From Christensenella sp. UBA1782 (GTDB lineage: Bacteria > Bacillota > Clostridia > Christensenellales > DTU072): a stretch of 19,515 bases of DNA. A model generated the notes under the pieces. That model worked only from the letters and a program-made list of their open reading frames with translations. It was not told the DNA's origin and made no database searches. Made by a program: the position numbers and the translations under genes. The stretch is taken from contig DCGI01000047.1 of assembly GCA_002315475.1 (NCBI GenBank), forward strand, positions 1 to 19,515. Reading direction: 5' to 3'. Shown in pieces: positions 5,220-13,242 of the stretch (its first letter is position 1; each line of letters starts with the position of its first letter).

Positions 5220-8078
5220 ATGAAGAAAGGTATCTCGGCGGTGTTTTTACTGTTACTATGTTTAGCACTGACTGCCTGCGGCGTATCGCAGGGAGATACT
5301 TCGGTCGTGCAAGCCGAACTGTCGGACGCGGCGGAAATTTTGACGGAGACTGTGGCGGAAATTTCGACGGAAACTGCGGCGGAAAATTCGGCGTATGAAG
5401 ATGCTCTTGAACCGCAGAACGCTCCGCTGACAGACAACGACGAGATTGTCAACGTGGTTATTTTCATTTGTTTTGCCGATGAGAGTCCGACACAGGTGCG
5501 CACGACGATTTCGGATACCATTATAGATTCGTTTAACGGGGAAGAAAATTCTTTGCAGGATTATTATTTATCCATGAGCTACGGAAAATTTAATTTGTGT
5601 TCCATTTTCCCGTATGCCGACGAGGAAAACTTTTATATTTATCAAGACAGCCATAATCGTTCTTACTACACCAATAACAGTAATAAGTCGGGTACCGGAC
5701 GGACACGTCCCGAAAGTGCCTTGTTGAACAACGCTGTTTTGGGTGCCAACGGCTATTTTTCGTATCAGGGTTTGGATTTGGATGCCGATAAGGACGGGTA
5801 CGTTGACAGCGTGACGTTTTTGGTCAGCGGTGCGTATAACGATCCTACCGATTGGGGCAGAATCATGTGGCCGCACTCGTGGCAGTTGGATGATATCAGT
5901 CAAAGCTTTTCTACTTCCGGAGCCGAAAAACTGAACGGCGTCACCGTAAACGACTATACGTTTTTGTTTTTACAGTCTTTTTATAAAGTGGGTTTGATGT
6001 GCCACGAATTCGGGCACGCCATCGGGGACTTGCCCGACCTCTACCACTATAAGTACGACACGAGCTATTTGTCGGTAGGCTATTGGGACTTAATGCACCT
6101 CGATTGCAAAACGCCGCAATACATGACGACGTATATGCGGTGGAAATATCTGCACTTTGTCGACGACAGTCAAATCGTTGAGTTACAACGCAGCGGAACC
6201 TATACCCTGACGCCGACGGTAACCACCGACGAAGACGGCGTCCTTGCCTATGTCGTAACCATTTCGCAAAACGAGAGTATTTGGATTGAGTATCGAAGGA
6301 ACGACGTTTCGACGTACGACAGCGACTTGCCGGGCAGCGGTATTATCGTGTATCGGGTGAATACCAACGCCGAAAAAGGGAACCAACAGGCAAGACAAAA
6401 TAACTATCTCCATCCCGAAGAATTGTACGTATTTCGACCGAATTGCGCCGCCGGTATTTCGGGTACGACCGAGAAAGAAAAATACAACCTTTCTTACGCC
6501 TACGTCAGCAACAACAATCCCGTTTTTTCTTCGATAGGGGATGCCGATTGCACCGATAAATTCGACTCGAATTGTATCTATCTGAGCAACGGAAAAAATA
6601 CGGGCATCACGTTGTCCGTCGTCTATGAAGATCAAGAAGAGGTATCCTTTTTCGTCAATTTGGGAAACTACGATATAGGAGATATAGCATCTGCCTATGT
6701 AGAAGGGACGAACGAAAAAGGCGTGAAAACCATAAACAGCGAAACTATCCGTTACGGCGAAGAAGTCAAGGTGGATTTATATATAAAGTATAAAGCCCGT
6801 TCGGAAGCCATTCGAGTCAATTCGTTCTTGTTGGAATACGACTATTGCGTTTGCACCAATCAAACGGCGTATGCCGTCTATACCGACGAATACGGAACGT
6901 ATCGGTATCCTTTTTCGTTGACCATATTGGATAAAATGACGGGTGCGACGGTGTATGCACTGCCCGACGTAACCGAATACGAAGTCGGCGATACGCTGTC
7001 GTTGGAAGGGTTGGTTATCACGGCTTCCTTTCTGTCGGGCGACGAAAAGCAGATAGCCTATACCAAACGGAACGCCTCGCTCTGGACGGCGGAAGGTTAT
7101 ACGACGGAGGAAAGCGGACGCTATACCGTACAAGTAACCTACGAGAAAAGCGTAACCGTTTCGTTCGTCATCGTCGTGCAGAGCGAAATCGTGTCGATTA
7201 CGGTTTCGGAGAAGGATACGTGGCATATAAACTGTCCGACGAAAGAGGCTTGCTTCACCGTCGAAGCTACCTATCGGGACGGTACGAAAGGAAGGTTGAC
7301 GCCCGAAAGCTATACCGTTTCGTTCGATGCCGAAACCTTGTATGCGAAAAAGGAAGTTACCGTAACGTTTCGGGAGCAGCCTTCGGTAACTTGTACTTCT
7401 TACGTCTATAACGTACCGGAAACGGTGGGTTGTTTGACGGTTTTGAAATACCCGAAAGGGGACTATGCCTACGGAGAAAAACTGGACTTGACGGACGGAG
7501 TGGTGCAGGTCGTATGCGGAAACTTTTCTTTCTCGGTCGACGTGCCGATGGAAAATTTTTATTCTTTGCTTGCCGCCTCGTTTGATTCGACCGAAACGGG
7601 CAATCATCTGTTACGGATTCCGTTCGGAGACGCCGTTCTTTCTCTTTCGTTAAACGTGGCACCGCTTGCGGACGAAATACTGTCTTCCCTGTCGGCGCAT
7701 GTGACGGTCGGTGAAGACCGTATCTTCTTGACCGAAAGCATCACGTTGTCGGATTTGGCAACGGTGCTTGCGAGTCCGCTGTCGATTGCCTTTTTTGTAG
7801 GGGAAGACAGAATCGCCGTCAAAACGCACGGTTCTAAATGGGTGGCGTCCGACGTAATCGTAAAGATAGAAAACGAAAGCGGGCAGGAAGTTTGCGCTTA
7901 TTCGGTTGTCCTCGTCGGGGACGGTAATGCCGACGGACTGGTCGACGAACGGGACGTTGCGTTTTGGGAAAAAGCCGTTCTGACGGAAACGTACGAAATC
8001 GCCTTTGATTTGAACCGTGACGGAACGTTTACGTTGACGGAATTTCTGAAACTGTTACGGGGGGGAGCGGAAAAGTGA
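5220..8078 (+). CDS. M6-family metalloprotease lipoprotein with Ig-like domains and dockerin
   Basis: A 952-aa surface lipoprotein: signal peptide with lipobox LTAC (C20), a Ser/Thr/Glu/Ala-rich linker to about 70, then an M6 (immune-inhibitor-A-like) peptidase domain to about 490 with zinc motif HEFGHAIGDLPDLY (H262, E263, H266) and the downstream GYWDLM Met-turn segment. Beta-rich Big_3-like domains follow (about 575-740; EYEVGDTLSLEGLVI is typical). The C-terminus (900-952) is a type-I-like dockerin with two calcium loops, DGNADGLVDERD and DLNRDGTFTLTE. The zinc motif has one extra residue before PD compared with the usual G-x-PDLY spacing. ATG 5220 was chosen over an in-frame TTG at 5181, because that TTG is the -35 box. 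It leads a four-gene operon and overlaps the next gene (GTGA). Confidence 0.92.
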   Translation: MKKGISAVFLLLLCLALTACGVSQGDTSVVQAELSDAAEILTETVAEISTETAAENSAYEDALEPQNAPLTDNDEIVNVVIFICFADESPTQVRTTISDTIIDSFNGEENSLQDYYLSMSYGKFNLCSIFPYADEENFYIYQDSHNRSYYTNNSNKSGTGRTRPESALLNNAVLGANGYFSYQGLDLDADKDGYVDSVTFLVSGAYNDPTDWGRIMWPHSWQLDDISQSFSTSGAEKLNGVTVNDYTFLFLQSFYKVGLMCHEFGHAIGDLPDLYHYKYDTSYLSVGYWDLMHLDCKTPQYMTTYMRWKYLHFVDDSQIVELQRSGTYTLTPTVTTDEDGVLAYVVTISQNESIWIEYRRNDVSTYDSDLPGSGIIVYRVNTNAEKGNQQARQNNYLHPEELYVFRPNCAAGISGTTEKEKYNLSYAYVSNNNPVFSSIGDADCTDKFDSNCIYLSNGKNTGITLSVVYEDQEEVSFFVNLGNYDIGDIASAYVEGTNEKGVKTINSETIRYGEEVKVDLYIKYKARSEAIRVNSFLLEYDYCVCTNQTAYAVYTDEYGTYRYPFSLTILDKMTGATVYALPDVTEYEVGDTLSLEGLVITASFLSGDEKQIAYTKRNASLWTAEGYTTEESGRYTVQVTYEKSVTVSFVIVVQSEIVSITVSEKDTWHINCPTKEACFTVEATYRDGTKGRLTPESYTVSFDAETLYAKKEVTVTFREQPSVTCTSYVYNVPETVGCLTVLKYPKGDYAYGEKLDLTDGVVQVVCGNFSFSVDVPMENFYSLLAASFDSTETGNHLLRIPFGDAVLSLSLNVAPLADEILSSLSAHVTVGEDRIFLTESITLSDLATVLASPLSIAFFVGEDRIAVKTHGSKWVASDVIVKIENESGQEVCAYSVVLVGDGNADGLVDERDVAFWEKAVLTETYEIAFDLNRDGTFTLTEFLKLLRGGAEK

Positions 8079-8752
8079 AAAAAGGTTTTTTTTGTGTTCT
8101 TGTTTGTTTTCTGCTACTCCTGTGCGGGTGTGAAACCGAGTCGAAAACGGTGGTCGGTATTCGCATACCCGACGGTACGTTCGATACGATGATACCGTTG
8201 GACAGTGAAATAGACGTCAACGGAAAAAATCTCGTGTTGGTGTATTCCGACAAAAGTACCAAATATTTGCCGATTTCCGTCGATATGGTGGTCGGGTTTA
8301 CTTCGAGGACAACGGGGCAAAAACAAATGTATATACGGTCGGGAAAGTACAGCAGCGATCCGATCACCTATACGGTGTACGATCCGTCCGACGCATCGAG
8401 GGCGATAGAGACCGAGATGCGCCTCACCGTATCGGCGGAAGCCGAGAACGGCGACATGGTCTATACGGTACGTTTGAAAGGGGAAGACATCGAAAAAGTG
8501 TACGCCCTTTCCTGTACGTGGGAGGGCTCGGACGCTATCGACGGCGTAAAAATCGATATGGAAAACGGCACCTGCACGTACGAAACCGTTTCTTCGAAGA
8601 AAATAAGAATATTAGCGTATTCGACGACCGAAGAAGGGTTCTCGGCTTTTCGGTTTACCATGCGCGTAAAAGGGAACGACCGAGATATTCAAGTGAAAAA
8701 AATAACGATAAGCGACGGCGAAAGAGATTATGATTTGCCCGACGTAGGATAA
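8075..8752 (+). CDS. Lipoprotein with Ig-like and possible cohesin-like domain
   Basis: A 225-aa lipoprotein (hydrophobic N-terminus ending LLLLCGC, lipidated C19). Residues 25-105 resemble a bacterial Ig-like Big_3 module (LVLVYSDKSTKYLPI, ITYTVYDP). Residues 112-222 are all-beta and keep a pattern seen in cohesin-like domains: an opening strand MVYTVRLKG, then YALSCTWEG, KIRILAYS, FRFTMRVKG and a closing VKKITISDG. The cohesin-like reading is tentative and based on pattern only. The GTG start at 8075 overlaps the TGA of the protease gene and is preceded by GGGGGAG, so translation is coupled. If the second domain binds dockerins, the neighbouring protease dockerin is the obvious partner; this is inference. 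The next gene starts three bases after the stop. Confidence 0.85.
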   Translation: MKKGFFCVLVCFLLLLCGCETESKTVVGIRIPDGTFDTMIPLDSEIDVNGKNLVLVYSDKSTKYLPISVDMVVGFTSRTTGQKQMYIRSGKYSSDPITYTVYDPSDASRAIETEMRLTVSAEAENGDMVYTVRLKGEDIEKVYALSCTWEGSDAIDGVKIDMENGTCTYETVSSKKIRILAYSTTEEGFSAFRFTMRVKGNDRDIQVKKITISDGERDYDLPDVG

Positions 8753-8755
8753 AAA

Positions 8756-10477
8756 ATGAAAAAATTAACCAAAAGAGAGCGTAAATATCATCCGGAAATC
8801 GAAGCGGCTAAGGAGTATATCGGGTATCAAAATATTCGGTTATACGCCAAAACCGATATTCCGCTGACGAAAAAACCGTTTATTCTGACGACGCCCGAAA
8901 CCGTTTGGGAAGGGTATTGTGCCGATGAAAAGACCGTTCCGCAAGAGATTTCTTCGTCGGAAGGCGTTTCTCGCTACACGTTTGAAGCGGAAGAAAGGTT
9001 TACGGTGGAAGTCAAAAACTTTCATCCGCCGTACCCCTCGAAACGAGCCGTCATTCTGTTAGGCGATTACGGAAGCGTTCCGCAGGACGAAATTGCCGAA
9101 CGTTTGGCGTCGGAAGGTTTTTTCGTTTGTGCGCCCGACTATTGCGGCGTTTTTCCCGATACCTTAACGGCTTTTCCCAATCAATACGCCTACGGCAAGT
9201 ACGGGGAGGGAAAAGAACACTTACTTCGCGTTTGTCCCACCCCGCAGGATACCTGTAATTATTTATACGCCAAAATCGTACGCCGTACGGTTACCTTCTT
9301 GGAAGAAGCCTTCGGCTTGACGCATCCCGTCATCCTTGCCGTCAAAAAAAGTGCCGAATACGCCATGCAGGCGGTGGGCGTGGACGACAGAATTCTCGGG
9401 CTTGCCTGTATTTGCGGATGCGGGTATTCCGAATTTCTCGATACCCCTCGTTTTTCGGGAGAATTTTTACCGATAGAAAGCACCGAATGGATTTCCGGCG
9501 TATCGGGTATAACCTATTTGAAACGTCGTCCTTTGCCGTTATTTCTCGGCTTGGGCAGTAACGATTTGGGCTCGGACGTAGACAGATTGGCGTATATCGA
9601 AGATCTCGTCGGCAAGGAGAATTTTCGCGTCAGCATCGAAAACGGATGCGCCGACAATATACGGACGGAAACCTTCCTTACGTTGTTACGGTGGGTTCGT
9701 ACCCTCTTTTTGGGAGCGACTTTACCCGCTCTGCCGAAAGCCGACCTCGTCGTCAACGAGGAAGGAACCGCTTACGTCAACGTTTATGCGGATACTTCGG
9801 CTTCCCGAAAAAAAGTAACCGTTTATTATGCCGTCAATACCTTGAATCACTCGTTGCGGTGTTGGAACGCCGTTTCGGCGGAAACCGTCGGCGAAGGGGA
9901 GTACTTGGCAAAACTTACGCTGCATCATCCCTCCGATCGGGTGTTTTTCTATGCCGACGTCACGTATGAAAACGGTATCGTTTTATCCGGCTGTATCGAA
10001 ACGGCTCGGACGGAAGGCGTGGTGCCGATACCGAAGACGAACGTTTCCTGTCTCTATGCTTACGGCGAAAAGAACGTCGCTTTTCACGAAGTCGATTCTT
10101 CTTTTGCGGTGCTGTTTCGAGAAGGCGTGGTGTGCGCCGCTACGCCGTCGGGCATCAAAGGCATCGTGTGCGCAACGGGAAAAATGATTGCCTTCCCGAG
10201 CGATATTACCGAATCGGTCGGCAACGGAAAACTGTTACAGGTGGATAGTTATGCCGAAGCATCATCCTACGAGTTACGCATCACCGTCGTGGACGAGAAT
10301 CTGAGATGCTATACCACCCTCGTCGGGAAAGAGTCGTTTTCGTCTTTTGAACCGACTCGTTTTCGATGTTCGGATTTCAAGGACGTCTGTTTCCAACCGT
10401 TGTCTTCTTGGCAGGACGTCAAGGTTTTGATTGTGGAAAACAAAAATATCTATATCGGAAAAGTGTTGTTTGTATAA
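8756..10477 (+). CDS. Alpha/beta-hydrolase-fold protein with degenerate catalytic elbow and C-terminal beta domain
   Basis: A 573-aa protein without signal peptide or membrane segment. Residues about 95-320 read as an alpha/beta hydrolase: RAVILLGDYG, then EGFFVCAPDYCG, a central PVILAVKKSAEYAM and LPLFLGLGSND. In the usual nucleophile elbow G-x-S-x-G the glycines are replaced here (K197-K198-S199-A200-E201), and no acid-histidine pair is obvious later, so it may be inactive or altered. Residues 328-415 look like the beta-sandwich that follows the hydrolase in PqaA/acetyl-xylan-esterase-like proteins (KKVTVYYAVN, VFFYADVTYENGIVLSG); the remainder to 573 is also beta-rich. It lies third in the M6 operon, three bases after the lipoprotein gene, with AGGATAAAAA before its ATG. 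Why a cytoplasmic protein sits here is unclear. Confidence 0.82.
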   Translation: MKKLTKRERKYHPEIEAAKEYIGYQNIRLYAKTDIPLTKKPFILTTPETVWEGYCADEKTVPQEISSSEGVSRYTFEAEERFTVEVKNFHPPYPSKRAVILLGDYGSVPQDEIAERLASEGFFVCAPDYCGVFPDTLTAFPNQYAYGKYGEGKEHLLRVCPTPQDTCNYLYAKIVRRTVTFLEEAFGLTHPVILAVKKSAEYAMQAVGVDDRILGLACICGCGYSEFLDTPRFSGEFLPIESTEWISGVSGITYLKRRPLPLFLGLGSNDLGSDVDRLAYIEDLVGKENFRVSIENGCADNIRTETFLTLLRWVRTLFLGATLPALPKADLVVNEEGTAYVNVYADTSASRKKVTVYYAVNTLNHSLRCWNAVSAETVGEGEYLAKLTLHHPSDRVFFYADVTYENGIVLSGCIETARTEGVVPIPKTNVSCLYAYGEKNVAFHEVDSSFAVLFREGVVCAATPSGIKGIVCATGKMIAFPSDITESVGNGKLLQVDSYAEASSYELRITVVDENLRCYTTLVGKESFSSFEPTRFRCSDFKDVCFQPLSSWQDVKVLIVENKNIYIGKVLFV

Positions 10478-10486
10478 GGAGCCAAT

Positions 10487-11071
10487 ATGCGTGAAGAAAA
10501 CGAAATGCGAGAGGTCGATACTCTTGCCGTCAAAAAGAAACTCAGAAATTTTATCATACTCTTGGTGGTGTTTTGCCTTGCACTCGGTATTTTCTTTTAT
10601 TTGGGAAATTCTTTTTTGGAAGCATGGCCGATTATCGGGACTTCGATGGAATCCACCATTCATAACGGCGATAAGGTTTTATTGGTAAAAACCAAAAAAG
10701 TCGATTACGACGATATTATTATTTTTCAAATCGACACCGGGAACAGTGATACCTTTCAGGGGAAACATTTGATAAAACGGGTAATCGGAAAGGAAGGGGA
10801 CTTGATATCCATTCGATATTCCGCGACGGACTGCGTCTATCACGTGTACAGAAACGGAGAAATTGTGGACGAAAGCCATATAAACGCCCCCATGCTATCC
10901 ACTTATTCTCCGATGGAAGTGACTGTCCCCGAAGGCAAACTCTTTGTTCTCGGTGACAACCGAAACATTTCGCACGACAGTCATATTGCCGGATTCTTTG
11001 CCGACGTCGACAATATTGTCGGCAAGGTCTTTGTCCGCTATACCGCCATTACCGATATGGAATTTGTGTAA
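10487..11071 (+). CDS. lepB: Signal peptidase I
   Basis: A 194-aa S26 signal peptidase with one N-terminal membrane anchor (residues 21-42). The catalytic Ser is S53 in GTSMESTI, where the usual Pro of SMxPT is Ser; the catalytic Lys is K97 in IKRVIGKEGD; box E is GDNRNISHDSHIAGF (156-170), with His in place of the usual Arg/K of DSR. Length and box order fit the short Gram-positive SipS/LepB type. It cleaves signal peptides on the outer face of the membrane. It ends the M6 operon, nine bases after the hydrolase-like gene with a strong AAGGAG site, so it may serve the surface proteins encoded with it, although the lipoproteins themselves need signal peptidase II. Confidence 0.93.
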   Translation: MREENEMREVDTLAVKKKLRNFIILLVVFCLALGIFFYLGNSFLEAWPIIGTSMESTIHNGDKVLLVKTKKVDYDDIIIFQIDTGNSDTFQGKHLIKRVIGKEGDLISIRYSATDCVYHVYRNGEIVDESHINAPMLSTYSPMEVTVPEGKLFVLGDNRNISHDSHIAGFFADVDNIVGKVFVRYTAITDMEFV

Positions 11072-11088
11072 AATATCCCTTTTTTGAC

Positions 11089-11167
11089 AAAAAACACCTA
11101 ATATATATGCAACGCACCTCATAAAGTGTCTGACTTTTCGGGTGTATTGCAAAAAAAGGTGTTTTTT
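11089..11167. terminator. Bidirectional terminator-like palindrome between convergent operons
   Basis: AAAAAACACCT (11089-11099) and AGGTGTTTTTT (11157-11167) are perfect 11-base inverted copies, so each strand ends in a T6 run. Inside, TGCAACGCACC (from 11108) pairs with GGTGTATTGCA with two mismatches, giving a long interrupted stem. It lies exactly between the 3' ends of the signal peptidase and zinc operons and could stop both. Confidence 0.65.
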
Positions 11168-11185
11168 ATTTTGCAAAGAAAACGT

Positions 11186-11647
11186 TTATACGTCTTTGAG
11201 TTCGGTTACGTCGATATAGTAGTAGGTTTCGCTTCCTTCGTTGTAGCTTCTGTAGATACCGACGATTTCGATTTCTTCATTCTTTTTAGGATAAGAGCTA
11301 TGTCCGTTCCAAATGAATTCGATACCTTGTTGGCAACAGGCCGTTGCATCGGCAATGACGACGTAGTGATAGGAGCCGTTGGGAGAATAGGGACCTTTGG
11401 CTTTGACGGTCTTCCCTAAGTATTGCTTGGGATTCGTAACGGTCATATCGTAGACTTTGGCGTAAACCATCGTACTGCTGAGAGTGGTGAGGTCGACGTC
11501 GATAGTTACGGTGTTGTCTTGATTTGCATAACGTTTTCCGGTGTTCGTTTTCTCGGGTTCGTCGTTGCCGCACGCCGTAAGAAGAACGAGGGAAAGGAGC
11601 AAGCAAACGATTACCGATACGGACAGAATTTTTGTTGTTTTTTTCAT
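11186..11647 (-). CDS. Zinc-operon lipoprotein resembling the DUF1980 C-terminal OB domain
   Basis: A 153-aa lipoprotein with lipobox LLTAC (C26). After a linker, residues 55-153 are all-beta and OB-like: KVYDMTVTNPKQYLGKTVKAKGPY, then YVVIADATACCQQGIEFIW, and NEEIEIVGIYRS...YYYIDVTEL. The CC pair (104-105) between strands and the ending resemble the C-terminal region of DUF1980/YcgQ proteins (TIGR03943), which in Bacillus belong to the Zur regulon together with the UPF0718 permease YcgR. Here the domain stands alone on a lipid anchor with no permease beside it. The comparison is from memory of the motif and needs a profile search. The gene follows znuB by 22 nt with an AAAGGAG site, so it is the last gene of the zur operon. 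Its job may be to pass zinc to ZnuA or hold it. Confidence 0.85.
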   Translation of the reverse strand: MKKTTKILSVSVIVCLLLSLVLLTACGNDEPEKTNTGKRYANQDNTVTIDVDLTTLSSTMVYAKVYDMTVTNPKQYLGKTVKAKGPYSPNGSYHYVVIADATACCQQGIEFIWNGHSSYPKKNEEIEIVGIYRSYNEGSETYYYIDVTELKDV

Positions 11648-11669
11648 AAATACGGACTCCTTTTATTCT

Positions 11670-12533
11670 TTATTTTTTGCGAAAGAGTTTGGTTCTTCCG
11701 CTCAGTAAACCGATTACGTAACACACCGCAAAGGACAGAATATCCATAGCGACGATGGTGGAACCGACGGGGGTTCCGTACAGAATGGACACGAGGATGC
11801 CGAGTACGGCGCAAAGAACGGACAGTACGGCGGATAAAATAACCACCGCTTTGAAGTTCTTAAAGACGCGCATGGCGGACAGGGCGGGGAAAATAACCAA
11901 AGCCGAAATCAAGAGAGAACCGACCAAGTTCATGGCAAGAACGATGATAACGGCGATGATGACGGCGATGATGAGGTTATACAGTCCCGACTTGACGCCG
12001 GTGGCTTTTGCGAAGTTTTCGTCGAAGGTTACCGCAAAGATACGGTTATATAACAGAACGTACAGAATGACGACTACGACCGACAAAGCGATGCAAATCC
12101 ATACTTCGGTTTCCGTCAACGTCAAGATGGAGGTGGAGCCGAACAACGTGGAGCAAACGTCTCCCGACAGGTTGGAGGACGTTGAAAAAACGTTGAGGAG
12201 TAAATACCCGATGGCAAGGGCACCGACCGACACCATGGCGATGGAGGCGTCTCCTTTGATTTTTGCGTTCTTGCCGACCGAAAGGAGCAGTACGGCACAT
12301 ACGACGGTGACGGGCATAACGACCACCATATCGTTGGTTAAACCCAAAATGCCGGCTACCGCCATGGCTCCGAACGCAACGTGGGACAAGCCGTCTCCGA
12401 TGAAGGAAAAACGTTTTAACACGAGGGTTACGCCGAACAAAGAGGAGCAAAGTGCTATCAGCACGCCGACGATTAAGGCGTACCGCACGAATGCGAACTG
12501 AAAATATAAGGCAAGGTTGGAAAAAACGTCCAT
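11670..12533 (-). CDS. znuB: Zinc ABC transporter permease ZnuB
   Basis: A 287-aa polytopic membrane protein of the ABC-3 family, almost wholly hydrophobic with about eight transmembrane segments. Family features include LKRFSFIGDGLSHVAFGAMAVAG near residue 40, the coupling-helix region ATGVKSGLYN, and a late LLISALVIFPALSAMRV. It forms the channel for zinc delivered by ZnuA and powered by ZnuC. Its ATG overlaps the znuC stop by one base (TAATG), so the two subunits are made in step. ABC-3 permeases also carry manganese or iron; zinc is chosen because of the Fur-family regulator in the same operon and the DUF1980-like gene after it. Confidence 0.93.
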   Translation of the reverse strand: MDVFSNLALYFQFAFVRYALIVGVLIALCSSLFGVTLVLKRFSFIGDGLSHVAFGAMAVAGILGLTNDMVVVMPVTVVCAVLLLSVGKNAKIKGDASIAMVSVGALAIGYLLLNVFSTSSNLSGDVCSTLFGSTSILTLTETEVWICIALSVVVVILYVLLYNRIFAVTFDENFAKATGVKSGLYNLIIAVIIAVIIVLAMNLVGSLLISALVIFPALSAMRVFKNFKAVVILSAVLSVLCAVLGILVSILYGTPVGSTIVAMDILSFAVCYVIGLLSGRTKLFRKK

Positions 12534-13240
12534 TATCGGTTACCCCCTTGTATGCCGAGACGGCGAGCGCTTTCGCTCTGTAAAAACTCTTCCGTCGTGC
12601 CGAAGAAGGACGGTTTGCCGACGTATAAGATGTGAGAAGAGTATTTCAAAGCGGCGGAAAGATCGTGCGAAATCATGATGATCGTGATGCCGTAGTCTTT
12701 GTTCAACTTTTCGATGAGGGCATATAATTCTTCGGTGACGATAGGATCGAGTCCCGCAACGGGTTCGTCGAGCAACAGAATCCTTTTGGTGGCGCATAAA
12801 GCCCTTGCGAGCAGCACACGTTGCTGTTGCCCGCCCGAAAGCTCTCGATAACAACGTTTGGCAAGATGGGTGATGGAAAGAAGTTCCATTTTTTCCTTTG
12901 CCAAATCCTTTTGTTTTTTGCTGTAAAACGGATGCCAGCCGCAACCGTTCAAACAACCGGAAAGGACGATTTCGTAGACCGATGCGGGAAAATCCCTTTG
13001 TACGTCGGTTTGTTGCGGAATGTATCCGATTTCTTTGGAATGTACGCCGTCTCCGTAGACGATTGTTCCGCTCATGGGCTTTTGTAAGGAAAGAATGGTA
13101 CGCATTAACGTACTTTTACCCGAACCGTTTTCTCCGACGATGCAAAGATAATTCCCTTTTTCCACCGAAAAATTGATGTCCCCCAAGACGATTTTGCCGT
13201 CGTACCCGAGTGTGACGTTTTGACAGGAAAGTTCGCTCAT
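12533..13240 (-). CDS. znuC: Zinc ABC transporter ATPase ZnuC
   Basis: A 235-aa ABC ATPase with Walker A GENGSGKST (36-44), Q-loop YIPQQT (73-78), signature LSGGQQQR (134-141), Walker B ILLLDEP (154-160) and the switch His in MISHD. Length and the segment DVQRDFPASVYEIVLSG are usual for metal-transport ATPases of the ZnuC/MntB group. It sits on the inner face of the membrane with ZnuB. The start lies two bases after the znuA stop, and the stop overlaps znuB, so znuA-znuC-znuB are packed as one unit. Confidence 0.95.
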   Translation of the reverse strand: MSELSCQNVTLGYDGKIVLGDINFSVEKGNYLCIVGENGSGKSTLMRTILSLQKPMSGTIVYGDGVHSKEIGYIPQQTDVQRDFPASVYEIVLSGCLNGCGWHPFYSKKQKDLAKEKMELLSITHLAKRCYRELSGGQQQRVLLARALCATKRILLLDEPVAGLDPIVTEELYALIEKLNKDYGITIIMISHDLSAALKYSSHILYVGKPSFFGTTEEFLQSESARRLGIQGGNR

Positions 13241-13242
13241 GT

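Noticed and set aside
6777..7607. Open frame of 276 codons on the minus strand inside the M6 gene
   Set aside because: It is antisense to a well-supported protein and is rich in Arg, Phe and Ile in the way of a codon-bias shadow. No ribosome site or domain is seen.
11084..11108. Promoter beginning TTGACA after the signal peptidase gene
   Set aside because: No -10 box at 16-18 bp, and no gene follows on that strand; the TTGACA is part of the palindrome flank.
11755..12501. Open frame of 248 codons on the plus strand across znuB
   Set aside because: Very rich in Thr, Met and Ala, the usual mirror of a hydrophobic membrane protein; znuB is certain on the other strand.
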